Positions 1 to 11,869 of a DNA stretch of 64,000 bases are shown piece after piece. The notes under the pieces are model-generated. The model made no database searches. It was not told the DNA's origin and saw nothing but the letters and a program-made list of their open reading frames with translations. The position numbers and the translations under genes were made by a program. Origin of the DNA: Acanthosepion esculentum (Eukaryota > Mollusca > Cephalopoda > Sepiida > Sepiidae); assembly GCA_964036315.1 (NCBI GenBank), contig OZ038517.1, positions 47,437,809-47,501,808 of the forward strand. Direction: 5' to 3'. Each line of letters begins with the position of its first letter. The stretch's first letter is position 1.

Positions 1-134
1 CTCAAGTGATCTGGTATCTATTATTTGGTACTGTTCTTTGTCTGTGATTTTGTAGCGCCAGACCCCAAGGCTCAAAGAAGAAAGGTCTTATATCTTGAAA
101 GATTCCTGATGAATTTCAGTGACTTATACAGAGA

Positions 135-225
135 CAGAAAGTAGATAGTCTAAGTATTTCAGAACAGGTCTAACTTTGTCCTAACTCCAAGTATTTGTCA
201 AGTTCGGATTGTTTGCAGTTAAGCA
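135..225. repeat. Single copy of the 62.4-kb repeat motif
   Basis: This stretch repeats the text of the 106-bp array near 62.4 kb. The shared pieces include 'gtagatagtctaag', 'caggtctaactttgtcct' and 'ccaagtatttgtcaagtt'. A third related piece lies near 59.99 kb. It appears to be a dispersed repeat at the window edge. I see no coding content and its class is unknown. Confidence 0.5.
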
Positions 226-269
226 AAACACGCATTTGCTTAATGATTGATTTTCAGATACTGATTTTC

Positions 270-490
270 TAAGTGTAGCTTAGATGTGGCACAAGGTCAA
301 GACTAAGGAGCACTCACTGGGGATCGAGCTCACTAGTCAGTCATAATTGATCTAGCAAGACAAGCTTGATAATCATTACACCACATCAAGTTGCCTTTTT
401 CTACTAAGCATAGCTTAGTTGTGGCACAAGGTCAAGATTAAGGAGCGCCTAGTGGGGATCAAACTCACCATTCAGTGTCTCTTTTTACGT
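270..490 (-). repeat. SINE-like repeat, two partial copies
   Basis: A block starting 'agcttagatgtggcacaagg' recurs about 140 bases later as 'agcttagttgtggcacaagg', each followed by a 'ggggatc(g/a)a(g/a)ctcac' segment. Read on the minus strand, 'gagctcgatcccc' resembles a tRNA B box, and 'tgtggtgtaatgatta' before it resembles an A box. This suggests a tRNA-derived SINE duplicated in tandem and truncated. The promoter boxes are degenerate, so the class is tentative. Confidence 0.4.
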
Positions 491-494
491 GGAA

Positions 495-1040
495 AGTTAT
501 TGGAATATCATTGAAATGAATGTTGAAAGAAACTGACACGGTTAACTTGACACTTTTTTCAAAAAATGATGTATCAAATAGATTTGGAGTATCCTACAAC
601 ACAAAATTTGTGTTTTAACTCCCTTGACAAAAGGGAGTATTCATATTTCTCCAGTGAGGGGTGATATAGCAGGGTAGATTGAGCTTTCTTGCCTTCAGTG
701 GAAGCCAATCTAGGAGAGGAAAAATTATAAATTCCAACATGAGGAGGGTTGTTTGGTGATATTGTGGTTCTTACGAAAATATGGCTGGTGTCTACACAGA
801 CCTTTAATATAGTCAGATAATAATTGAACTGTTGGGTATGTCGAAAATGTCAGGTAAGTTCACTAAATACTAAGTTCACTAAATACAGAGAGGGAGATGA
901 TTTTACTACAGAGATATATTGAAATATGGGGAGATATAAATGAAGAATTCACTTGCTGATACTCTCACCGAGAGAATAGGGTTATAATCTCAATAATATG
1001 AATACATTGCTGCTGCTGATACAACTGCAGAATTACATTG
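495..1040. other. Unassigned AT-rich sequence
   Basis: No credible gene, RNA or terminal repeats were seen. The end of this stretch (from about 940) begins to resemble the 121-bp repeat that follows, so it may contain a decayed outer unit. Confidence 0.4.
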
Positions 1041-1041
1041 A

Positions 1042-1765
1042 CAATTAAGAGGAAAGAGATTGTCATTTGGTCAGGAATTACTGGTACAATAGGGCCATAA
1101 TATCTATAATGTAAATATATTGCTGATGGTTTTACTGAAAAGATGCATTAAAAAGGAGGAAGAAAGGGATTGTCAGTGGTCAGGAATTAAGTGATTTTAA
1201 CAGAAAAATGTTTTTTAAATAATCTAAGTTAATATAGAATAATGTACCAGAGACATGTATTGAAAATCACCTAAAAAAGGATTGTCAATGGTCATGAATG
1301 AATGCAAGCATTACTGATAGAATAGGGCAATTATACGTATAATGTAAATGCATTGCTAATGATTTTACTATAAAAATGCATTGAAAATCAGGAAGAAAGG
1401 GATTGTCAGTGGTCAGGAATGAATGCAAGCATTACTGATAGAATAGGGCTATTATATGTATAATGTAAATGCATTGCTAATGATTTTACTATAGGAATGC
1501 ATTGAAAATCAGGAAGAAAGGGATTGTCAGAGGTCAAGAATTAATCCAAGCATTACTGATAGAATAGGACTATTATATGTATAATGTAAATGCATTGCTA
1601 ATGATTTTACTATAAAAATGCATTGAAAATCAGGAAGAAAGGGATTGTCAGTGGTCAGGAATGAATGTAAGCATTACTGATAGAATAGGGCTATTATATG
1701 TATAATGGAAATGCATTGCTAATGATTTTACTGTAGGTATGCATTGAAAATCAGGAAGAAAGGAT
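1042..1765. repeat. 121-bp tandem array, about 6 units
   Basis: Units begin near 'gattgtcagtggtcagg' and recur at 1401, 1522 and 1643, giving an exact 121-bp period. The first two units are shorter and diverged, and the last three are nearly identical. Each unit contains 'gattttactataggaatg' followed by 'cattgaaaatcagg'. The same core forms the 28-bp array at 50.6 kb and, on the opposite strand, the 29-bp array at 53.9 kb. Confidence 0.85.
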
Positions 1766-2350
1766 TTTTAAATATAAAATAATTTTATTTTCATGTTTTT
1801 ACAACTATATTTATCTCATCATGTATGAGTGTTAAAGTTTATTTTTATTTTTTTAAGATATAAAAAAATGTGATTTCTTCGTGTGTATGTGTGAAAAAGA
1901 AAGGCAAGAGAGAAAGTGAGAAGGAAAGTGTAAGTATCAAGTAGCTGAGTGACTTCCTTACTAGCTTGTCTGTTCTATAAACTTTGTTTGTATACTCTTC
2001 AAAGGGATCATGAAGCATATTCTTTATTGTTAGCATCAGTGTGACTCATTGGTTGAAAAGCATTAAATATTTATTTTCAAATGATTAATAAATGAACCAG
2101 AAGGATATGTAGATCTTCTGACTCAGAAACCATTTTTTTTTTGTCATTTAGTGATTGATTGTGTTGGTGTTTTATTTACATCATCACTCCACATATCAAT
2201 CTCTTTCAGAATTTAGATTAAAACATTATTTCCCCATCATGTTGAACATGTAAATACAAGAGATACATTTACATTTTTTGCATGAGTTCAAGCTTGGTCA
2301 TAATGCCAACATTAACAATGTATGAAGTGAAGGATCCACTTGTGATTGGA
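1766..2350. other. Unassigned sequence before the 178-bp satellite
   Basis: AT-rich, with short pyrimidine- and purine-rich tracts. A 63-codon minus-strand frame here has low-complexity composition and no recognisable domain, so I do not call a gene. Confidence 0.4.
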
Positions 2351-5090
2351 CAGTACGGCAGTAGTTTCTGAAGTTCCACAGTGGGGATACAAGTCATGAA
2401 GATCAATAGTTGCTGAAGATAACCCACATTAAAATACCAGAGAAATGACCCAGATGATGGGTGTCAGCATTTTCAACAATATCGGACAATCTCAAGAGAG
2501 ATGAAGAAACTTGACAAATCAGTACTGCATGAATGGCAATAGTTTCTGAAGTTCCACAGTGGGGATACAAGTCATGAAGATCAACAGTTGCTGAAGATAA
2601 CCCACATCAAAATACCAGAGAAATGACCCAGATAATGGGTGTCAGCATTTTCAACAATATCGGACAATCTCAAGAGAGATGAAGAAACTTGACAAATCAG
2701 TACTGCATGAATGGCAATAGTTTCTGAAGTTCCACAGTGGGGATACAAGTCATGAAGATCAACAGTTGCTGAAGATAACCCACATCAAAATACCAGAGAA
2801 ATGACCCAGATAATGGGTGTCAGCATTTTCAACAATATCGGACAATCTCAAGAGAGATGAAGAAACTTGACAAATCAGTACTGCATGAATGGCAATAGTT
2901 TCTGAAGTTCCACAGTGGGGATACAAGTCATGAAGATCAACAGTTGCTGAAGATAACCCACATCAAAATACCAGAGAAATGACCCAGATAATGGGTGTCA
3001 GCATTTTCAACAATATCGGACAATCTCAAGAGAGATGAAGAAACTTGACAAATCAGTACTGCATGAATGGCAATAGTTTCTGAAGTTCCACAGTGGGGAT
3101 ACAAGTCATGAAGATCAACAGTTGCTGAAGATAACCCACATCAAAATACCAGAGAAATGACCCAGATAATGGGTGTCAGCATTTTCAACAATATCGGACA
3201 ATCTCAAGAGAGATGAAGAAACTTGACAAATCAGTACTGCATGAATGGCAATAGTTTCTGAAGTTCCACAGTGGGGATACAAGTCATGAAGATCAATAGT
3301 TGCTGAAGATAACCCACATTAAAATACCAGAGAAATGACCCAGATGATGGGTGTCAGCATTTTCAACAATATCGGACAATCTCAAGAGAGATGAAGAAAC
3401 TTGACAAATCAGTACTGCATGAATGGCAATAGTTTCTGAAGTTCCACAGTGGGGATACAAGTCATGAAGATCAATAGTTGCTGAAGATAACCCACATTAA
3501 AATACCAGAGAAATGACCCAGATGATGGGTGTCAGCATTTTCAACAATATCGGACAATCTCAAGAGAGATGAAGAAACTTGACAAATCAGTACTGCATGA
3601 ATGGCAATAGTTTCTGAAGTTCCACAGTGGGGATACAAGTCATGAAGATCAATAGTTGCTGAAGATAACCCACATTAAAATACCAGAGAAATGACCCAGA
3701 TGATGGGTGTCAGCATTTTCAACAATATCGGACAATCTCAAGAGAGATGAAGAAACTTGACAAATCAGTACTGCATGAATGGCAATAGTTTCTGAAGTTC
3801 CACAGTGGGGATACAAGTCATGAAGATCAATAGTTGCTGAAGATAACCCACATTAAAATACCAGAGAAATGACCCAGATGATGGGTGTCAGCATTTTCAA
3901 CAATATCGGACAATCTCAAGAGAGATGAAGAAACTTGACAAATCAGTACTGCATGAATGGCAATAGTTTCTGAAGTTCCACAGTGGGGATACAAGTCATG
4001 AAGATCAATAGTTGCTGAAGATAACCCACATTAAAATACCAGAGAAATGACCCAGATGATGGGTGTCAGCATTTTCAACAATATCGGACAATCTCAAGAG
4101 AGATGAAGAAACTTGACAAATCAGTACTGCATGAATGGCAATAGTTTCTGAAGTTCCACAGTGGGGATACAAGTCATGAAGATCAATAGTTGCTGAAGAT
4201 AACCCACATTAAAATACCAGAGAAATGACCCAGATGATGGGTGTCAGCATTTTCAACAATATCGGACAATCTCAAGAGAGATGAAGAAACTTGACAAATC
4301 AGTACTGCATGAATGGCAATAGTTTCTGAAGTTCCACAGTGGGGATACAAGTCATGAAGATCAATAGTTGCTGAAGATAACCCACATTAAAATACCAGAG
4401 AAATGACCCAGATGATGGGTGTCAGCATTTTCAACAATATCGGACAATCTCAAGAGAGATGAAGAAACTTGACAAATCAGTACTGCATGAATGGCAATAG
4501 TTTCTGAAGTTCCACAGTGGGGATACAAGTCATGAAGATCAATAGTTGCTGAAGATAACCCACATTAAAATACCAGAGAAATGACCCAGATGATGGGTGT
4601 CAGCATTTTCAACAATATCGGACAATCTCAAGAGAGATGAAGAAACTTGACAAATCAGTACTGCATGAATGGCAATAGTTTCTGAAGTTCCACAGTGGGG
4701 ATACAAGTCATGAAGATCAATAGTTGCTGAAGATAACCCACATTAAAATACCAGAGAAATGACCCAGATGATGGGTGTCAGCATTTTCAACAATATCGGA
4801 CAATCTCAAGAGAGATGAAGAAACTTGACAAATCAGTACTGCATGAATGGCAATAGTTTCTGAAGTTCCACAGTGGGGATACAAGTCATGAAGATCAATA
4901 GTTGCTGAAGATAACCCACATTAAAATACCAGAGAAATGACCCAGATAATGGGTGTCAGCATTTTCAACAATATCGCACCATCTCAAGAAAGATGAAGAA
5001 ACTTGACAAATCGGTACTGCATGAATGGCAATAGTTTCTGAAGTTCCACAGTGGGGATACAAGTCATGAAGATCAACAGTTGAAGAATGG
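2351..5090. repeat. 178-bp satellite, about 15 units
   Basis: 'agtactgcatgaatgg' recurs at 2521, 2699, 2877 and 3055, a constant 178-bp spacing, and continues to about 5020. Units are almost identical apart from two linked variants. Type B has 'caatagttg', 'cacattaaaa' and 'gatgatgg'. Type A has 'caacagttg', 'cacatcaaaa' and 'gataatgg'. The order is one B, four A, nine B, then a hybrid unit and a truncated, diverged one at the right edge. Block order and edge decay fit unequal crossing-over. No unit carries a convincing reading frame. Confidence 0.95.
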
Positions 5091-5149
5091 TGAAGAAACT
5101 TGGTAAATGGGTACTGCATGAACTCATTGAAAGTCAAAGAGTTTGACAT

Positions 5150-5545
5150 TTGGACACGTGTTCAATGCTTCTTCTGCCAAATTTGTCTGATCCATTTCTT
5201 GATCAAATAGTGGCCTGTAACGAGACATGGATCCTCCATGAAAATTGTAAACAATGTCTTGATCATGATGATGAGCGCAAAAACCTTCCAAAACCGAAAT
5301 TGCACCAACAGATTATGATGATTGTCATTAGTGTAATCCATTACAGTTTTTTTTTAATCTAACCAGAGCATCACTGCCAAAGTTTACTGCCAGTAAACGG
5401 AAGCAGTGACCATTCAATTAAGCAAAATATGACCAATGAGGTCTATTTTTTCCTTTATGACAATGTTTGGCCACATATTGCCAGGATGACACAGCAGAAG
5501 CTCACCAACTTAGGATATAAGACTTTGCTATCTAAAATCTAAAAA
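5150..5545 (+). pseudogene. mariner transposase fragment (middle part)
   Basis: The plus-strand translation contains 'FLDQIVACNETWILHEN', 'PKPKLHQQ' and, after frameshifts and stops, 'YDNVWPHIARMTQQ' and 'KLTNLGYKTLL'. These correspond to the middle of a mariner (DD34D) transposase of the SETMAR type: the region around the first catalytic Asp, then the second Asp. The first catalytic Asp, usually in a CDE motif, reads Asn here (CNE), so the copy would be inactive even without its frameshifts. There is no N-terminal helix-turn-helix and no terminal repeat was found. A second fragment of the same family starts near 6.03 kb, and a 5S-derived repeat lies between them. Confidence 0.8.
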
Positions 5546-5585
5546 TAACCTTGCCATCAGTGATGATAAAAAAATTTCCTTGATA

Positions 5586-5705
5586 GTCACTTACTGCCAT
5601 ATCACACTGAGATACAGGTTCTTATCTGATCATTGAAGTTAAGCAACATCAGTACTCGGGTGACTGCTGGGGAATACCACATGCTGTGAGGTACATGACA
5701 GGCCT
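5586..5705 (+). pseudogene. 5S rRNA-derived sequence (pseudogene or SINE3-type head)
   Basis: The order of 5S landmarks is kept: 'gccatatcac', 'ttcttatctgatcattga', 'gaagttaagcaac', then 'gtactcgggtgac' and 'ggggaatacc'. The segment normally between the GCAACGTCGG-like part and GTACT is deleted, and many positions are changed. It is therefore not a functional 5S gene. About 120 further bases continue after the 5S part, which fits a 5S-headed retroposon (SINE3-like). Related minus-strand copies lie near 21.2 and 21.6 kb. Confidence 0.75.
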
Positions 5706-6029
5706 AGCAAACTAGTGAGGGGTACAATCTGGATACTTATACTAACAGAAGACCCCAATATGTGAGGCTGCTTCTGGACTGACATGCCACAAGTCCTACC
5801 TGGAGTTAGGGAGAGTGTGAGTGTGAAGGTTTATAAAAGAAAATAAAAAGATATAAAACGTTTTTTTTTCTGTTATCCGGCCAGGAAATGAAATTAACAA
5901 TCCCGTTTGGATTTCAATATAAAGATACTTATGCTTCTTTTCTATTCATGCTCTTAGGAAAGGCATGAATCCACCTCTGTCCCTGCACTACCCTACTGCC
6001 AGATATCTCACAAAAATAATATTGAATTA

Positions 6030-6425
6030 CAAGCATCTCAATGAAATGCACATTCAGTTTAGCAAAATGCAGCCAGCACTGGTTAATTGATGAGGTCCAG
6101 TTTTGCTTTTATGACAATGTTTGGCCACATATTGCCAGGATGACACAGCAGAAGCTCACCAACTTAGGATATGAGACTCTGCTACATCTACCATATTCAC
6201 CTGATCTCCTGCCCGCTGACAACCACTTTTTCAAGCATCTTAACAATTTTTCAAGCTGAAAGATATTCCCTTGAAAGAGGGTGCAGAAAATACCTTCAAT
6301 GATTTCTTGGCATCCAGACCTTTAGTGTTTTATCATAAACGCATAAACAACCTTACAACATGATGGCAGAAATCTATAGATATTCATGGTTCTTATTTTG
6401 ACCGATTTAAACACCGTTCATATAC
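6030..6425 (+). pseudogene. mariner transposase C-terminal fragment
   Basis: A 72-codon frame from 6041 reads 'FYDNVWPHIARMTQQ', 'LGYETLLHLPYSPDL' and 'PADNHFFKHLNNF'. After a stop, the line continues as 'FNDFLASRPLVFYHKRI'. This is the C-terminal part of a mariner DD34D transposase, with the second catalytic Asp in YDN and the third in PADNHFF. The N-terminal DNA-binding half and the terminal repeats are missing. It overlaps in content with the fragment at 5.15-5.55 kb, so the two are separate copies rather than one split element. Confidence 0.85.
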
Positions 6426-6860
6426 ATTAATTCAGGAATAAATGTTGATTCTAAAATTGGACATTTTTTTCCGAACTCATAAAATAAACATTCAGGTAAT
6501 AATTTTTTTTATATAAATTTCATAAATATCAAACAAAATTCTTGTGCTGTGGAGAAGATTATTTAAAAAGCCTTACTAAATAAGCACCCTGACGTAGGGG
6601 GTGGGTTGATTTGAAACAAATGATTTGAATATGCCAGTTCTTGTATTTGACAGACTTTGACTCATCTTAGATCCCACAAAAAATACCCTTGTTATGGTCC
6701 AGAATGATGATAATATTTCATCATTCTAAAAATAACATTGACATTAGTGATGATAGAAAAGCACTTCGGGAAGATCGAAAACAGCCAATTTCAAACACAT
6801 CCTCACAAACAAAATTCTCAGAACCAAACCAAGTAAGCACTGACTTTTAAACAAAAGAGA
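6426..6860. other. Flanking sequence of mariner remnants
   Basis: AT-rich. A short piece near 6725 ('attgacattagtgatgata') repeats text near 5545, so both mariner remnants share downstream sequence and may come from a duplicated or repeated locus. No gene seen. Confidence 0.4.
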
Positions 6861-7015
6861 CACTGAGAACATTTTTATGCATACCAAGATACTGAAACTG
6901 TGTCCAAAGATATCTCGGTGTCGAAACCTTTAGAGTTTTACTGTAAGGGCATAAATAACTTTGTAACTCAATGGTAGAAATGTATAGATGCTCAGGGTTC
7001 CTATTGTTAAATAAT
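6861..7015 (+). pseudogene. Third mariner 3' remnant
   Basis: 'cctttagagttttactgtaa' followed by 'gggcataaataactttg' and 'tagaaatgtatagatgctca' matches the nucleotide text at the end of the 6.0-kb mariner fragment, where the protein reads RPLVFYHKRINN. Only this last portion is recognisable and it is full of stops. Confidence 0.55.
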
Positions 7016-7849
7016 AGTTTTGCAGATTATTATTTTAGGGGTAAAAATATCGCTGCTTCTACTTCCTAAGGTTGACCTTTGAGGTTAGATTGAAGACAAT
7101 ACAAGGAAGTTGATTTTGATTGGCTGAGTCAGTGTGGGAACAATAGATAGAGAAAGGGTTTTCAAGGAGTTGATTCTTAATCGTCAAGCAATTTGATGTG
7201 GGTTCTTTTGTGTCTGAAACGGCTTCCCAGTGAAGGGAGAACGACCCCACTGGATAGTTAGAGATGTATACATCGACATTAATAAACTAGTTAAAATTCC
7301 CTGTGTTGCAGTTCTTTCATCTGTGAACCAAAGTATCTAGTGTTCACTGGCCGAAGGAGAAGAATGCAAGTTTATTATTGAATTGACATTGTTGGCCAAG
7401 ACCACCCCACCAGGGCGCTATACAACGCTATTTTTTTAATGATTTAAACACTGTTAGAATAGATTCATTCAGAAATAAAAGTTGATTCTAAAATTGAACC
7501 TTATTTTCTGAACAATGTAATGTTCTTAAAATGCATTGAAAATCAAGAAATGGATTGTCATCAATCAGGAATTTAGGTTAGCATTGCTAAGAGTAGAATC
7601 AGGTCATTGGAAATAGAATTCATTAGATTTGCTGTTCTGACATTGATTGGCACCAGAAAGTAATTAAAATTTTTTATTTTTCTGAGACAAGATAATATGA
7701 TCTTAAAAATGGTAAATTATTTTCTATGACACTTTTGGTTGTTTGCAGGCTTTGTATTTCTCAAAAATCTCCACTCACAACTGAAATTCCTGTGCCTGTC
7801 AGCCAACTCTTTGTCCTTCCTTTTCTCCTGTCAATGTTTTTTCAGGCAG

Positions 7850-8340
7850 ACATACCATATATGTTGGCGTACGAAGTGATCTTTTAACCGTATAAAATCC
7901 CCACACATAGGGGCGCCATATTATACTACAGGTATAATATGTGAACTTTAAATCCTGTGGTTTATGGTAAGTTGTTAACATGGGAAATATTTTATGTCAA
8001 TCTAACCCCTGCCTTGGTTTACTACCAGCACAAATATTTTCTACCGAAACAACTTAATTCACATTATTATAATAAAATAATAAAAGCATAGTGTAATAAA
8101 AGTACTCCTATCTTATATAATATGTGGTATGATTACACAACAATAGAATAGAGAAATCCAAAACCGTCATCACACACTATAGATTGTGGTAGTTAATTGA
8201 CGATATATTGCTAACCTTTTTTTGATGATGTTGAACAAAATCACGACTGGATGTGTGTCACAATAAGCAATTTAAAGATCACATTTGAGAACAATGGAAC
8301 AAGTGAATGGTTAGTAGAAAAAGTTATTCATTATTCATTT
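7850..8340. mobile_element. Decayed pogo/Tigger-like DNA repeat, copy 1
   Basis: It starts 'taccatatatgttggcgta' and shares long internal text with 9.63-10.20 kb, for example 'aactttaaatcctgtggttt' against 'aaccttaaatcctgagattt' and 'gatgatgttgaacaaaa' against 'gatgatgctgagcaaaa'. The start resembles the inverted repeats of elements that begin CCATATATGC-GGCATATAAG with TA targets. The right end is unclear. I assign the class from the ends only, with no transposase visible. Confidence 0.45.
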
Positions 8341-8374
8341 TCCTAATATATATATATATATTTTTTTTTTTAAG

Positions 8375-8600
8375 CGTATCACCCCAAGCAAGGCTGGAGG
8401 CCACTATCACGCAAGGGGTTAAAGAAGGGTTGGAGGAAGAGCAGATAGGAGTGGTAAAGGAGAGGATTTGGAGAAAGAGAAAGACAGTGGGTCAATCAAG
8501 GCAAGGGGGTTACAGAAGATTTGGAGCGAGAGCAGATAGGAATGAAAAATGAAAGGATGTGGAGAAGGGAAGTGGATAGATCAAGGCAATTGGAGATGTC
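8375..8600 (-). repeat. LINE 3'-UTR fragment, about 2.5 units
   Basis: 'caccccaagcaaggctgg' then 'gcaaggggttaaagaag' and 'gagcagataggagtg' is the reverse complement of the LINE 3' end at 45.78-45.89 kb, and the same text as the 84-bp array at 40.6 kb. Here it is repeated only about twice, so this looks like an early or unexpanded stage of that array. Confidence 0.7.
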
Positions 8601-8671
8601 GATTGACGTTACACTTAAACTGTTGGAGATTGTATTTGTCAGGGAAACAGTAATAGGGAAGGGAGTTCCAT

Positions 8672-8945
<274 letters not shown>

Positions 8946-8949
<4 letters not shown>

Positions 8950-9095
8950 TGTCATCCACAGACAGACTGTTTCGCTGTTTCACAGCTCATGAGTGTGGTT
9001 AGACGTCCGGTTGCCTTTAGCTAGGATCGAAACCCGACTGAATTGGCGTCAGTCGGAACTTCTCCCACTAAGCCATCGGCTCACGGCAGGGATGA
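8946..9095 (-). repeat. tRNA-derived SINE
   Basis: The minus strand reads 'tggcttagtggg' (A-box-like) and about 30 bases later 'gggtttcgatcctagct' (B-box-like), in the spacing of a tRNA. The left part, 'tcatccacagacagactg' and 'tttcgctgtttca' (8949-8983), recurs at 9268-9302, again beside a (TA)n tract. The tRNA part is too diverged in the arms to be a functional tRNA gene. Confidence 0.6.
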
Positions 9096-9265
9096 AGGTG
9101 AATTTTAGCGTATTTATTTTTTTAGATTCAGATAAACACAAAGTGACTGAGAGTGACTCAATTCTGCCGAAGAGTCATGCAATATTAGCTTAAATAGTCA
9201 CTGTTTACAAAATCACACCTCAAAGCAGAGGGTCAACCGAAAATTAATTTTTCAGGAGCTAATAT

Positions 9266-9302
9266 CTTTGTCATCCACAGACAGACTGTTTCGCTGTTTC
9301 AT

Positions 9303-9336
<34 letters not shown>

Positions 9337-9350
9337 AATATATATATTAC

Positions 9351-9420
<70 letters not shown>
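9266..9420. repeat. Duplicate SINE edge plus (TA)n/(GA)n
   Basis: A 35-base copy of the 8.95-kb SINE edge is followed directly by a TA tract that ends in an 'agag' run. The overlapping reading frames here are only YIYI- and SLSL-type microsatellite translations. Confidence 0.8.
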
Positions 9421-9439
9421 TTTGTAAATCTTGACAAAA

Positions 9440-9640
9440 AAGGTTAATGATAACTTCAACAATACTAAATACTGTTAGAATTTCAAAAGGCATCGATGTG
9501 TTCCACCAAAATTCAAGTGTAATAAATTTCAACTGGAAGCTGACAACACTGACTGCTCAGTCAATGAACGCTGAATGTTTCCTTATAAGGAAATGGCTAA
9601 TATTGTCACTACCATTCTTGTTTCCATATGTGGTCGTCAT
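9440..9640 (+). repeat. Dispersed repeat with 'tttccttataaggaaa' palindrome
   Basis: 'actgctcagtcaatgaacg' and 'tttccttataaggaaatgg' match 39.81-39.90 kb, 40.38-40.46 kb and, more weakly, 53.76-53.85 kb. In the 39-40 kb copies this text follows LINE C-terminal coding sequence, so it may be the 3' untranslated part of that LINE family. Confidence 0.6.
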
Positions 9641-10200
9641 ATATGTCGGTGTACAAGGTGACCGTTTTAGCCTTAAAAAAATCCCGCTATCAAAAATTAG
9701 AAAGCCGTCTTATACTCCAGGTATAAAATGCGAACCTTAAATCCTGAGATTTATGGTGAGTTGTCAGCATGGGAGAGTCTTGACGGTAGGCTAACCTCTT
9801 TCTCGCTCCCCCTTTTTGATGATGCTGAGCAAAAACGCAACTTGGTATGTGTCTCAACAAGCTATGTAAAAATTTGTATCAAGAACAATGGAATAAGTGG
9901 ATAGTTAGTAGGAAAAGTCATTCATGTTACTGTAATAAAGTGCTGAAAACACAGCACCCACTCATGAGGTATTGTAGATTATGACAGTTAACTAACAATA
10001 TCTTCCCACCATTTTTTCATTAGAATTTGTGTGAAAAGAAAGTATATTTTTACTGAATTTATTTAATAAATTTATTTATTCAATACATTTTTAAAATATA
10101 ATTTGGGAGGGGGTTGTCTTGTATAGTGAATATAGTCCGCAAACTTACATTTTAACTTGAAAATTTGGGGGTCGTCTTATATGCCAGCATATATGGTATA
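9630..10200. mobile_element. Pogo/Tigger-like DNA repeat, copy 2
   Basis: The left end reads 'tcatatatgtcggtgtac' and the right end 'cttatatgccagcatatatg', imperfect inverted repeats beside TA. Internal text matches the 7.85-kb copy. About 570 bp, with no open transposase. The class is inferred from ends that resemble TA-targeting pogo-type elements. Confidence 0.5.
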
Positions 10201-10560
10201 TATTTTGTGCTTTGTGGTCTGCTTGCCTGGACTTTGAGTCCAAATTACTCAGAAGACAAATGATGGTGTTTGTTTCTAGCCTCTTCCGTTGATTTGGTTT
10301 TTGGTTCGTAGCCCAGCATCTCCCTAGAACGAGAGAGTTGAGGGGTGGGGGTGCCAGGTTGAAAGTGGGAAATGGCTATCCATTCGTATTATTGTTCAGC
10401 TGTCATTATTTCCCTCTGTGCAAGTCTCAGAGCAGTCGTAAGTGGCAGACGAAATCTGTCAACCATTTTCGAATGAGGACTTGCGAGATACTCACAGACA
10501 TATATACCAAACCATGCAGCAATACATGCATACAAATATACATGCAGATTTCATTTACAC
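10201..10560. other. Unassigned stretch
   Basis: A mixed-composition segment with an 88-codon plus-strand frame that runs into microsatellite. I recognise no domain, splice signals are weak and I do not call it a gene. Confidence 0.35.
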
Positions 10561-10656
10561 ACAGTTGTGTTTATTGCATGTACATTTATATATATGCATT
10601 TTAAATATATAGATATGTATGGTGTGTGCTTATTGTTTGCTTTATTATATATATAC

Positions 10657-10687
<31 letters not shown>

Positions 10688-10694
10688 TATACAC

Positions 10695-10734
<40 letters not shown>

Positions 10735-10748
10735 ACATATATATACAC

Positions 10749-10782
<34 letters not shown>

Positions 10783-11052
10783 ACATATATATACACATAT
10801 TTTTATATATATATATATATATATATACACATACACATACACACATTTACACAAGTATATATGCATATTATATATATGCGTGTGTGTGACTGCACGGATG
10901 AATTTATTGTGTAGTGTTTTTTATTAATATATATATATATATATGCATGTGTATTTAGGATATATTTGTGCAAGTATATACACATACACACAGAGATATA
11001 GGTGTGTATGTGTACTTATTGCTTGTTTCATTATTAGTATATATATGACTGT

Positions 11053-11093
<41 letters not shown>

Positions 11094-11232
11094 CATATAT
11101 ATATATATATATAATGTGTATGTATGTATGTATGTATGTGTGTATGTAGTTATTTTATATATGCATATGTTTATTTTTTCTAATGTATAGATATCTAGGT
11201 GTGTGCATGTACTTATTGCTTGCTTTATTATG

Positions 11233-11287
<55 letters not shown>

Positions 11288-11387
11288 TTATCAATATGTT
11301 TATTGCATAGTGTTTGCTATTAATTTTATATATATATGTGCACATATGGATGTGTTTATTCATATATGCACACATATGTCTGCACAA

Positions 11388-11421
<34 letters not shown>

Positions 11422-11575
11422 TTCTTGTTTTTATTCATATGCAAATTTATATGTTCATTTTTAACATGCTTGTGTAAGTATCTATAAATTAAATTTTATA
11501 TATTTGTATGTGTTTATTGGTTAGTGATATTAATATGTATATGCTTGCATGTACATTTATTACATATCTGTGTGA

Positions 11576-11613
<38 letters not shown>

Positions 11614-11660
11614 TATATTTATATATATATATATATATTGATACATGTGTTAGTGTGTAT
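10561..11660. repeat. TA/TATG/CACA microsatellite field
   Basis: Long TA tracts alternate with text such as 'gtgtgcttattgtttgct', 'gtacttattgcttgcttt' and 'ttattgcatagtgtttgct'. The unique-looking spacers are therefore themselves degenerate copies of a larger repeat. All reading frames here are artefacts made of YIYI-type residues. Confidence 0.9.
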
Positions 11661-11869
11661 GTTTCATTTTATTGATTAGCATTTGTTTGTCGAATTGGAT
11701 ATGCATTTATTACTTATCTATGCAAGCACATACATAATATACATTATAGATGTGTATGCAAGTGTATTTATTGCTTTGTACTATTGTGCATATGCTTGCA
11801 AATGCAGTAAGGACATAATCTTTGTGGATTCATGCGCAATGCATATGCACACACATGCATTAGGGACAC

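Noticed and set aside
5586..5705. Functional 5S rRNA gene
   Set aside because: An internal segment is missing and many conserved positions are changed.
8946..9095. Functional tRNA gene on the minus strand
   Set aside because: A- and B-box-like motifs are present but the arms do not form a proper cloverleaf; part of it recurs as a SINE edge.
9252..11477. YIYIYI and SLSLSL reading frames
   Set aside because: Pure TA, GA and TATG microsatellite translation.
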